A DNA stretch of 32,866 nucleotides from Kiritimatiellia bacterium. GTDB taxonomy: Bacteria; Verrucomicrobiota; Kiritimatiellia; RFP12; UBA1067. Below the pieces are notes generated by a model that saw only the letters and a list, made by a program, of their open reading frames with translations, made no database searches and was not told the origin of the DNA. The stretch covers positions 1-32,866 of the forward strand of contig JAFRBA010000100.1 of NCBI GenBank assembly GCA_017405115.1, written 5' to 3'. Positions 1 to 6,807 of the stretch are shown here, piece by piece; within the stretch, counting starts at the first letter, position 1, and every line of letters starts with the position of its first letter. A program made the position numbers and the translations under genes.

Positions 1-65
1 CGCGCAGGTCTGGTTTGCGGCCTAGTAGATGCGCCTGGGTGTCGGGACGGTGTGTCAGAGGGCCT

Positions 66-1385
66 TTACTTCATCTCTATTCCGACCAGCCTTGGCTTGA
101 GGACCACCTCCTTCTGGTCAATCTTCGCGATGTGGAGCTTTGCGGTCGTGCCCTCGCCGTAGAGGAACTCGAAGACGTCGTAGGGCGTCTTGTTGCCCTG
201 CGCGTAGCGGACGTAGGCGTTGACGTGCGAGAGCGCGAGATAGGCCTGATCCTGCGTGAGCGAGTCGAAGGAGACGCCCTTGGGGAGGATCTCCCGGACG
301 ATCTCGTGGTTGCGCTCGATCTGCGACTTCTGGTTGGAGTTCATGGGGTCGCAGAAGAACACCCTGGTGCGCTTCGTCCCGTCCTCGCACTCCTCGATGC
401 GCGATGGGTAGGAGAACTCCGTGCCGCGGTCGGTGAGGATGACGGGGAATAGCCTCGTGAACAGCTCCGGCCCGAGCTCCGCGTACAGCCTGTCGAACAC
501 CGCGACAACGCTTTCCGCGCACTTGTTTGGGATCAGGATGCCTATCATGAAGCCCGCCCTGGGCCAGTGGAGCGTCAGGAGGCAGACGCCCCCCACGCGC
601 CCGATGAGGAGGTCCATGTAGACGGGCCCGACGCCGGGATGCTCCGAGAGGAACTTCCCGTAGTCCACGTACGCGCGGTCAGCGTAGCAGCCGGTCTCCA
701 CCTTGTGCTGGTACCCCCTTGCGAGCGACTTGCGCGGGCGCACCATGCAGGCGCGCTTGAGGTCGCCGCGCTTCGCGGAGAGGACGCCGTAGTTGACGTA
801 GCGCTGGATGGTGCGCTCGTGCCTGGTGAGCTTCGCGGCGTTGGTGACGCAGATGTGGTGGACGGACTGCCCCGCCTTGACCTTCGGGGAGACGAGAGCG
901 TCGATGTAGTCGCGCTCCCACTGCTCCAGCGCCGCGCCCTGGCGGCTTTCGCTCAGGACCCTGCGGTAGTCGTCCTGCGCACGGCTCGCGACGTAGAAGA
1001 GCCTGCGCCTGTGGCAGCGCCTCTCGTCGGGGCAGCCGTTGCAGATCTTGGCCGTGCGCAGGAGCCGCTGCGAGCAGTCGATGTACTCGACCCTGTCGCA
1101 GAACTTGTTGCAGTTGCGGTAGCTGCACCGGACGCACGGCGCGCCCTTGGCAGGGCAGTCGCCGCAGACCCCGGTGAGCCTGCAGTCCTGCCGGTGGACG
1201 CACTGGTTGGCGCGCCCGTGGCACCCCTTGAAGGACTCGTAGGTGTGCTTCCTGATCTCGCGGGAGACCGTCGATAGGCTGACGCCTATCTCCTTCGCGA
1301 TGGCCCTCTCGGACATTCCGGCCGCGAGGCCGAACTCGATGCGGCACCGCTGGGTGCCGACCATCTGCTTCTTTCCTTGTGTCAT
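66..1385 (-). CDS. IS30-family transposase
   Basis: This 439-aa protein is a DDE transposase that would cut and join its own insertion sequence. An N-terminal helix-turn-helix lies at about residues 20-46 (ERAIAKEIGVSLSTVSREIR). A Cys-rich stretch at about 55-124 contains some 13 cysteines, several as CxxC pairs, and looks like one or more zinc-binding modules. The RNase H-like core follows, with likely catalytic residues D258 (YMDLL), D319 (LTDRGTEF) and E357 (QIERNHEIVRE), the last in the typical IS30 context. The ORF appears intact. The ATG is preceded on the minus strand by a good ribosome site (AAAGGAAA, about 6 nt away). IS30 transposases are usually about 320-400 aa, so the extra length matches the Cys-rich insert. 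I could not define terminal inverted repeats; the left end may lie outside the window. Confidence 0.93.
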   Translation of the reverse strand: MTQGKKQMVGTQRCRIEFGLAAGMSERAIAKEIGVSLSTVSREIRKHTYESFKGCHGRANQCVHRQDCRLTGVCGDCPAKGAPCVRCSYRNCNKFCDRVEYIDCSQRLLRTAKICNGCPDERRCHRRRLFYVASRAQDDYRRVLSESRQGAALEQWERDYIDALVSPKVKAGQSVHHICVTNAAKLTRHERTIQRYVNYGVLSAKRGDLKRACMVRPRKSLARGYQHKVETGCYADRAYVDYGKFLSEHPGVGPVYMDLLIGRVGGVCLLTLHWPRAGFMIGILIPNKCAESVVAVFDRLYAELGPELFTRLFPVILTDRGTEFSYPSRIEECEDGTKRTRVFFCDPMNSNQKSQIERNHEIVREILPKGVSFDSLTQDQAYLALSHVNAYVRYAQGNKTPYDVFEFLYGEGTTAKLHIAKIDQKEVVLKPRLVGIEMK

Positions 1386-1470
1386 TTGTGTTTCCTTTCT
1401 TGTTGCCCGCCGGGATTGGCGGGGCGTGCGAATGATAGCGGAAAAACCCGCGGCAGGTTAAATGCGACGG
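66..1470 (-). mobile_element. IS30-family insertion sequence, ends approximate
   Basis: The element is inferred from the intact transposase at 66-1385. The boundaries given are approximate: the right end should lie between about 1390 and 1472, just before a 16-bp palindrome. The left end lies in the first 65 bases or before the window. Comparing the two flanks by eye gave no convincing inverted-repeat pair, and no target duplication was seen. Confidence 0.5.
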
Positions 1471-1472
1471 GC

Positions 1473-1488
1473 CGCCCCCATGGGGGCG
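1473..1488. repeat. 16-bp perfect palindrome CGCCCCCATGGGGGCG
   Basis: The sequence equals its own reverse complement over all 16 bases. It lies 88 bp upstream of the transposase start, outside any gene I accept. IS30-family elements are known to prefer palindromic targets, so this may be (part of) the insertion target or a remnant of the IS end. This is inference from position. Confidence 0.6.
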
Positions 1489-1530
1489 TTGATGAGGTTG
1501 TCCTTCTTGATGGAACTATTTTCCTTGAAG

Positions 1531-1650
1531 CTCTGTCTATGGCAGAGACAATGCAACCCCATCCGATACTGGCAGACTCAATGCAACCAGGCGACAAGAC
1601 AGAGGGAATGCGACTCCCCGCTTCGCGGGCAGTCGCATTCACTCTGTCTT
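1531..1650. repeat. Hairpin and short-repeat cluster in gene-free stretch
   Basis: This is most of the 331-bp gene-free stretch 1386-1716. A long hairpin spans 1596-1650: arms 1596-1615 and 1631-1650 pair over 20 bp with one mismatch, and an inner CCCGC/GCGGG stem (1617-1621/1625-1629) closes on TTC. A smaller stem-loop lies at 1531-1547 (CTCTGTC, TAT, GGCAGAG). The motif AATGCRAC occurs at about 1460, 1550, 1580 and 1608, and inverted at about 1633. CTCTGTCT occurs at 1531 and 1642, with its complement at 1597. No SD-led coding frame is convincing here. It could be a MITE/REP-like element, a terminator-like structure or a structured leftover of the neighbouring IS. Confidence 0.65.
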
Positions 1651-1703
1651 CTCACCTATCTGAGATTCAACTGTCCCTTCATCCAAGGCTCGGCGGATTT
1701 TGC

Positions 1704-1709
1704 TATAAT
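1704..1709 (+). promoter_or_regulatory. Extended -10 element, leaderless start
   Basis: TATAAT preceded by TGC (TTTTGCTATAAT) ends 7 nt before the ATG at 1717. The expected transcription start coincides with the A of the ATG. No Shine-Dalgarno sequence lies between. No clear -35 is visible. Confidence 0.65.
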
Positions 1710-1716
1710 ACGCCGC

Positions 1717-3333
1717 ATGGAAAAGGCGGCGACAGACATATACACGTTCGAGAACCTCCGGAAGGGTGGTTATTCATACGTTGACAAGACGGCGATTCTG
1801 AAAGAACTTGCCGACGATTCGCGCGGCAGACAGTTTTTCATCGCGCGTCCGCGCAGGTTCGGGAAGTCGCTCGCCGTCTCCACACTCAAATGCCTTTTCG
1901 AGGGCAAACGCGACCTGTTCAAGGGCCTTGCCATCGAGCCCCGTTGGGACTGGTCGAAGAAGTGGCCCGTAATCCACCTCGACATGGGCAGCGCACAGAC
2001 GAGGACCGTGCCGGAGCTCGAGAGGTTCTGGCGCGACATGCTGAAGGACGAGGCCAAGCGCAACGGCGTCAAGTTCAGAGACGACGAAAATCCGTCGATA
2101 GCGTTCAAGAACCTTATCAACGACCTATATGATTTGGCGTCGTCGGCGAGGCGGAAGACCACGGCGAAAACTGGCGCTGTTGCGGCGGTGTCGGACGAAG
2201 GCCAGGTGGTTGTCCTGATCGACGAATACGACAAGCCGATTCTGGGGCATCTTATGACGCCGCAGGTGACTGAGTTCAAGAACGCGCTCAAGGCGTTCTA
2301 CTCCGTCCTGAAAACGCTGGAAGGGAAGCAGCGCTTCCTCTTCATAACGGGCGTGAGCAAGTTCTCCAAGGTGTCGATATTCTCCGACCTCAACAACCTG
2401 AAGGACTACACGCTTGAATCGGTTGTAGCGACGCTCTTCGGCTACACGCACGACGAGGTGCGGCGAAATTTCCCTCAGAGCACGGTGGCGCTCGGCGCAA
2501 AGCTCGGCAAGTCGTCGTCGGAGACTTTCAACGAGATCGTGAAGTGGTACGACGGGTATAGGTTTGCCGAGGGCGCCGAACCTGTCATCAATCCGGTTTC
2601 GCTTGGCATGACGTTAGACACGATGAGGTTCGCCAACTGGTGGTCGCTCACGGCCATGCCGACGTTCCTGATGGATTTCTTCAAGCAGCGGCCGTTGGAC
2701 GTCTCCGACCTTTCCGTTACGGAAGCAGACCTCGCCGCGTACGAGCCCGAGCGCATCAAGCCCGTCACGCTCCTCTTCCAGACTGGCTATCTCACGATCA
2801 AGAATTGCAGCCAGACCGGGGGGATTTGGCGGTACAGCCTCAAATTCCCGAACATGGAGGTCGAGAATTCGTTTCTTGTCGATCTTTCCGCCTTGTACAT
2901 CGGAACCGACAACTCCGGCTCCGCCAATATCGCGGCTGAAGTCGTAAACGCGCTTCTCGCCCGCGACCCAGAGGCTTTCGTAGAGGCGTTCCGCCAGTTC
3001 TTCGCGGCGATTCCCTACGATCTCACCGACCGTCAGAACGAGCAGTCGTGGCAGGCGATCATGTACGTGGTGCTGCGCGTCATCGGCCTCAACGTCGGCG
3101 GCGAGGTCAGGACTCACAAGGGCCGCATCGACCTCACCGTCGAGACGGCGATGGACGCCTACATCATCGAGGTGAAGCGCGACTCCACCGCGAAGAAGGC
3201 GATCGAGCAGATTCAGGCGAAGGAATACACCGACCGCTTCCGCCCCTCCGGCAAGCCCATCACCCTCATCGGCATCGCGTTCTCCACGAAGCGCCGCGCG
3301 GTTTCCGGCGTCAAGATCGTGAAGAACGCATGA
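1717..3333 (+). CDS. AAA-ATPase-like/PD-(D/E)XK nuclease-fold protein
   Basis: This 538-aa protein has the architecture of the AAA-ATPase-like (PF09820) plus PD-(D/E)XK (PF08011) family, common in large paralogous sets in gut anaerobes; its function is unknown. The N-terminal YVDKTAIL motif is at about 21-28, the P-loop-like RPRRFGKS at 44-51 and Walker B VVLIDEYDKP at about 165-174 (D169, E170). The C-terminal nuclease-like motif is D472 (GRIDL) followed by E485-V-K487 (IIEVKR). The frame is open back to 1462, but I chose ATG 1717. Homology begins there, and a strong extended -10 (TATAAT 1704-1709) sits 7 nt upstream, so any longer start would lie upstream of the transcript. It stands alone between the IS and the sugar-oxidation genes. 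Roles in defence or mobile-element biology are speculative. Confidence 0.88.
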   Translation: MEKAATDIYTFENLRKGGYSYVDKTAILKELADDSRGRQFFIARPRRFGKSLAVSTLKCLFEGKRDLFKGLAIEPRWDWSKKWPVIHLDMGSAQTRTVPELERFWRDMLKDEAKRNGVKFRDDENPSIAFKNLINDLYDLASSARRKTTAKTGAVAAVSDEGQVVVLIDEYDKPILGHLMTPQVTEFKNALKAFYSVLKTLEGKQRFLFITGVSKFSKVSIFSDLNNLKDYTLESVVATLFGYTHDEVRRNFPQSTVALGAKLGKSSSETFNEIVKWYDGYRFAEGAEPVINPVSLGMTLDTMRFANWWSLTAMPTFLMDFFKQRPLDVSDLSVTEADLAAYEPERIKPVTLLFQTGYLTIKNCSQTGGIWRYSLKFPNMEVENSFLVDLSALYIGTDNSGSANIAAEVVNALLARDPEAFVEAFRQFFAAIPYDLTDRQNEQSWQAIMYVVLRVIGLNVGGEVRTHKGRIDLTVETAMDAYIIEVKRDSTAKKAIEQIQAKEYTDRFRPSGKPITLIGIAFSTKRRAVSGVKIVKNA

Positions 3334-3375
3334 ACGCGCGGTTCGCCGCTCGCTTCATGGCCGAAATGAATGTTT

Positions 3376-3391
3376 CCGCCCACAGGGGCGG
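3376..3391. terminator. Short GC hairpin after AAA-ATPase gene
   Basis: CCGCCC (3376-3381) pairs with GGGCGG (3386-3391) around a 4-nt loop. It lies between the AAA-ATPase stop and the next -10 element. There is no U-tract, so it is only a possible terminator. Confidence 0.3.
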
Positions 3392-3401
3392 GGAATTATG
3401 C

Positions 3402-3407
3402 TATAAT
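3402..3407 (+). promoter_or_regulatory. Extended -10 element, near-leaderless start
   Basis: TATAAT with upstream TGC (TTATGCTATAAT) lies 10 nt before the ATG at 3418. The predicted transcript would begin 2-4 nt before the start codon. The in-frame ATG at 3406 overlaps the -10 and would not be transcribed. Confidence 0.6.
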
Positions 3408-3417
3408 GTCAAAACTT

Positions 3418-4851
3418 ATGAAGAACATCAACCGTCGTAACTTCCTGGGCGGCGTAATCGCCGCCGGGGCAACCCCTGTCCTCTTCAACGGCTGCGCGTG
3501 CGGTTTCCGCGCCAACCGCAAGATAAACGTGGCCATCATCGGCTGCGGGCGCATCTCCAACTCGTTCGAGATCCCCGGCGTGCTGAAGCGGCCCGACCTC
3601 GCCCGCATCGTCGCGGTCTGCGACCTCGACTCGAAGCGCGCGGCGTACTCGAAGGCCAATGTGGAGAAGGCCTATGGCGACGGAACCGTCGTCAGGGCGT
3701 ACCACGACTACAAGGAAGTGTGCGCATGCGCCGACGTCGACGCCGTGATGATCTGCCTGCCGGACTTCTGGCACGCGCTCGTCGCGACGACCGCGATATG
3801 CTCCGGCAAGGCCGTCTGGCTGCAGAAGCCGTTCACGCAGACGATCCAGGAGGGCCGCATCCTGGCGAACCTGGCGAAGAAGTTCGGCACCGTCCTGCAG
3901 GTCGGCTCGCAGCAGCGTTCCTGGAGCCAGTTCGAGGCCGTCTGCCGCGCCGTTCGCGAGGGCGTGATCGGCGAGGTGAAGCGCGTCGAGGTCGGCATTG
4001 GCCTCGACAAGTCCGGCGGTAGCTCCGCGACCCAGCCGGTGCCGCCGAACTTCGACTACGAGACTTGGCTTGGCCCGACGGATCCGACGGCTCCGTACAA
4101 CGAGACGCGCTGCCATGCGCAGGACACGGCGAAGATCGGGTCCCGCCCGGGCTGGATACAGCTCGCGCCGTACGGCTGGGGCATGATCACCAACTGGGGC
4201 GCGCACCACATCGACATAATGCAGTGGGGCCTCGGCAAGGACTTCGAGGGCCCCGAGTCGGTCGAGGGCACGTGCGAGTGGATGGACCTCTCCGGCGGAA
4301 AGCTCTGGAACGTCCACACGACGTACGACCTGCACTACAGCTACAACGGCGGCAAGACGGACGGCCACGTCTGCAACAAGTACCAGAACGGCGTGAAGTT
4401 CGTCGGCGAGAAGGGCGACTGGCTCTTCTGCACGCGCGGCGCGGCCAAGGTGACGGCCTCCGACCCCGACGTGCCGCTGAAGCCGGGCCAGCTGCCGCCG
4501 ATGGCGGCGTCGCGCAACGTCCTCCTGCCGAAGCTCCGCGAGATAACAGACAACGCGATGGACGCGCACGTGTTCAACTGGCTTGAGGCGATCGCCGCGA
4601 AGGATCCGAAGCTCACCACCACCAAGGCGGAGGTCGGCCACCGCTCCACGTCGGTCTGCTCGCTCGGCCAGATGTGCATGGAGCTCGGCCGCGGCAAGAA
4701 GAGCGCCAAGCTGAACTGGGACTGGAAGACGGAGTCGACCGGCTGCCCCGAGGCGGACAAGATGATGAAGCCGTTCGCACGTGACAAATACGACCTGCGC
4801 GTCAACCTGAAGGAGTTCGGCCTCGACTTCGACGCCGTGCTCAAGGGCTGA
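3418..4851 (+). CDS. Tat-exported Gfo/Idh/MocA-family oxidoreductase
   Basis: This 477-aa protein is predicted to be an NAD(P)-dependent sugar or sugar-acid dehydrogenase acting outside the cytoplasm. A twin-arginine signal (RRNFLGG, residues 6-12) precedes a hydrophobic stretch ending in NGCACG; the Cys could serve as a lipid anchor. The Rossmann glycine motif is IIGCGR (G42, G44). The usual EKP signature reads QKP here (Q136-K137-P138), which is unusual. The likely active-site histidines are in GAHHIDIMQ (H263/H264). ATG 3418 was chosen over 3406 because the latter overlaps the -10. The next gene follows after 37 bp and is probably co-transcribed. Members with Tat signals generally carry a tightly bound cofactor through export, which is family knowledge. 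The substrate is unknown; 3-oxidation of a glycoside is a reasonable inference from the DUF1080 neighbour. Confidence 0.9.
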   Translation: MKNINRRNFLGGVIAAGATPVLFNGCACGFRANRKINVAIIGCGRISNSFEIPGVLKRPDLARIVAVCDLDSKRAAYSKANVEKAYGDGTVVRAYHDYKEVCACADVDAVMICLPDFWHALVATTAICSGKAVWLQKPFTQTIQEGRILANLAKKFGTVLQVGSQQRSWSQFEAVCRAVREGVIGEVKRVEVGIGLDKSGGSSATQPVPPNFDYETWLGPTDPTAPYNETRCHAQDTAKIGSRPGWIQLAPYGWGMITNWGAHHIDIMQWGLGKDFEGPESVEGTCEWMDLSGGKLWNVHTTYDLHYSYNGGKTDGHVCNKYQNGVKFVGEKGDWLFCTRGAAKVTASDPDVPLKPGQLPPMAASRNVLLPKLREITDNAMDAHVFNWLEAIAAKDPKLTTTKAEVGHRSTSVCSLGQMCMELGRGKKSAKLNWDWKTESTGCPEADKMMKPFARDKYDLRVNLKEFGLDFDAVLKG

Positions 4852-4888
4852 TTCCCGATAATTCAAAAACACAACCAAGGAGACAGAG

Positions 4889-6700
4889 ATGAAAAAAGTT
4901 CTGATGACGCTTTCCGCCGCGCTGGCAGTCGCCATGGTCGGCTGCGCCTCGTGCGACAAGTCGTGTTCGCAGTCGTGCGAGAAGAAGTGCGACAAGCCGT
5001 GCACACAGCAATGCGAGAAGAAGTGCGACAAGCCGTGTGCGCAGAAATGCGCCAGGGAGTGCGACAAGGTCTGCGCGAAGTGCGGGTGCAAAAAGGCGAC
5101 GGCGCGCCCGGCGAGCCCCAGCTGCCGCGCCTCGAAGCTCCCCTACAAGCTCGGCGTCGCCCGCTACACGCTGCACAAGCAGACGTTCGACCGCGCTCTC
5201 GAGATGCTGCAGGACATGGACGTCCACTACATGGGCCTCATGGAAGGCTCGATCAAGTACGATGCGACCGACGACGAGATCGCGGCCTACAAGGTCAAGG
5301 CCGCCAAGTTCGGCGTCGAGGTCGTCTCGGCCGGCCCGCTCTACTACGACACCAAGGAGAAACTCGTCGCATGCTGCGAGTTCGCCAAGCGCTACGGCAT
5401 GAAGTACATCTCCGTCGTCCCCTACAAGGAGAACCCCAACTGGAAGGAGGGGATGCCCGGACGCGAGCGCCGCCTCGAGAGCGACGAGATGATGGACGCG
5501 CTTGACGAGTGCGTGAAGAAGTACGACCTGCGCGCCGCTGTGCACAACCACGGGCCGGACAACGCGTACCTCTACCCGACCGCCGAGTCGGCGCTCAAGC
5601 GCATCGGCAACCGCGACAGGCGCATCGGCGTCTGCCTCGACGTCGGCCACGAGCGCCGCGCCGGCCTCGACCCGGTCGATTTCATCCGCAAGAACGGCGA
5701 CCGCGTCGTGGAGATACACCTCAAGAACATCAAGATTGACCCCGTTCAGAACTTTGCCAAGGAAGGCCCGCGCGGCGAGCTTGACATCCCCGGCATCCTG
5801 AAGGCGCTCGCCGAGGTCGGCTTTGACGGCTACTGCCTCGTCGAGTACGAGAAGGACTTCGCGCAGCTCGAGATTCCGCTCGCCGAGTCGGTGGGCTACT
5901 ACCGCGGCGTGATGGACGCGATCAAGGTCGCGCCGAAGATGGCGCCGGTCCCCGCCGGCGCGAACACGCTCACTGCGCAGGAGAAGGCCGAGGGCTACGA
6001 GCTCCTGTTCGACGGCAAGAACCTTCCGGTGGACAAGTGGGTCGGTGTCAAGGAGGAGTGGGGCTGCAGCAAGTTCCCCGAGCGCGGCTGGTTCGTCAAG
6101 GACGGCTGCCTCACGATGCGTCCGCAGAACATGATCAACGACGACGGCAGCTGGGCGAAGCTCCCGCCGGAGGACGTGAAGCTCGGCGGCGGCGGAGACA
6201 TCGTGACTGTCAAGAAGTACACCGACTTCGTCTTCAAGTTCGACTTCCGCATGACCCCGAAGGCCAACTCCGGAGTCAAGTACTTCTTCGACGAGAAGCT
6301 CAACTCCGCGTCCTGCGAGGAGTACCAGGTCCTTGACAGCGGCCATCCCGACTACACGAAGGGCAAGGACGGCAACCGCCAGGTTGCCGCGCTCTACGAC
6401 CTCTACCCTGCGCCGCTCGCCGAGAAGGTGGTGAAGCCCGTCGGCCAGTGGAACTCCGGCATGATCGTCTCGAAGGGCAACAAGGTCGAGCACTGGCTCA
6501 ACGGCGTCAAGGTACTCGAATACGAGCGCGGCAGCGAGTGCTTCCGCAAGACCGTCGACGGCTCAAAGTACAAGACGTGGGGCAAGGACGCCGCGGGCAA
6601 TCCGCAGCGCTGGGGCGAGCTCAAGAGCGGCCGCCTGCTGCTCCAGGACCATTCCGACTCGACGGTCTCGTTCTGCGACCTCAAGGTGAAGTCGCTGTGA
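4889..6700 (+). CDS. Cys-repeat lipoprotein: sugar isomerase fold plus DUF1080
   Basis: This 603-aa predicted lipoprotein has a signal peptide with lipobox at C19 (MVGC). Residues 22-62 hold eleven cysteines at exactly every fourth position (CDKSC, CEKKC, CDKPC), then C65 and C67. The first catalytic domain (about 80-355) is a xylose-isomerase-like TIM barrel of the AP-endonuclease-2 superfamily. Candidate metal ligands are H219/H221 (HNHG), D251/H254 (DVGH), H277 (EIHLK) and E319 (VEYEKD). The second domain (about 365-603, from YELLFDGKNL) is DUF1080 (PF06439), a concanavalin-like fold now associated with 3-keto-glycoside hydrolysis or elimination. AAGGAG lies just upstream of the ATG. The gene forms an operon with the Tat oxidoreductase. 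Inference: tethered outside the cytoplasm, it processes the oxidised sugar made by that enzyme. The Cys segment is not part of either family. Confidence 0.9.
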   Translation: MKKVLMTLSAALAVAMVGCASCDKSCSQSCEKKCDKPCTQQCEKKCDKPCAQKCARECDKVCAKCGCKKATARPASPSCRASKLPYKLGVARYTLHKQTFDRALEMLQDMDVHYMGLMEGSIKYDATDDEIAAYKVKAAKFGVEVVSAGPLYYDTKEKLVACCEFAKRYGMKYISVVPYKENPNWKEGMPGRERRLESDEMMDALDECVKKYDLRAAVHNHGPDNAYLYPTAESALKRIGNRDRRIGVCLDVGHERRAGLDPVDFIRKNGDRVVEIHLKNIKIDPVQNFAKEGPRGELDIPGILKALAEVGFDGYCLVEYEKDFAQLEIPLAESVGYYRGVMDAIKVAPKMAPVPAGANTLTAQEKAEGYELLFDGKNLPVDKWVGVKEEWGCSKFPERGWFVKDGCLTMRPQNMINDDGSWAKLPPEDVKLGGGGDIVTVKKYTDFVFKFDFRMTPKANSGVKYFFDEKLNSASCEEYQVLDSGHPDYTKGKDGNRQVAALYDLYPAPLAEKVVKPVGQWNSGMIVSKGNKVEHWLNGVKVLEYERGSECFRKTVDGSKYKTWGKDAAGNPQRWGELKSGRLLLQDHSDSTVSFCDLKVKSL

Positions 6701-6737
6701 CGCGATGAATCGGCGATGACGCCGGCGGCGACCGATG

Positions 6738-6779
6738 CGCACGACTTTCCGTCCGCAAGAAAGGACGGAAAGTCGTGCG
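6738..6779. terminator. Perfect 17-bp hairpin, probable terminator
   Basis: Arms 6738-6754 (CGCACGACTTTCCGTCC) and 6763-6779 pair without mismatch around an 8-nt loop. It sits 37 bp after the DUF1080 gene and is followed by only a short T run (TTT 6780-6782). Because it directly precedes a regulator gene it could alternatively be an operator. Confidence 0.65.
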
Positions 6780-6807
6780 TTTGCAAGAAGGGGACTTGCC
6801 GCGGACG

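Noticed and set aside
1..65. Left terminal inverted repeat of the IS
   Set aside because: Comparison with the reverse complement of 1386-1470 gave no match long enough to call.
1541..1615. Direct repeats spaced 27-30 bp, considered as a CRISPR remnant
   Set aside because: There are only two or three degenerate copies of about 18 bp, overlapping a hairpin, with no spacer structure and no cas genes.
1462..1716. 85-codon upstream extension of the AAA-ATPase frame
   Set aside because: It runs through the hairpin cluster and lies upstream of the -10 element; family similarity begins at the ATG at 1717.
3409..5091. 560-codon antisense open frame opposite the first Gfo/Idh gene
   Set aside because: It mirrors a clear gene in high-GC DNA, encodes an Arg/Leu/Val/Ala-rich composition with no recognisable motif, and has no ribosome site.
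4841..6493. 550-codon antisense open frame opposite the lipoprotein gene
   Set aside because: Codon-bias shadow of the sense gene; His/Val/Leu/Ala-rich with no domain.
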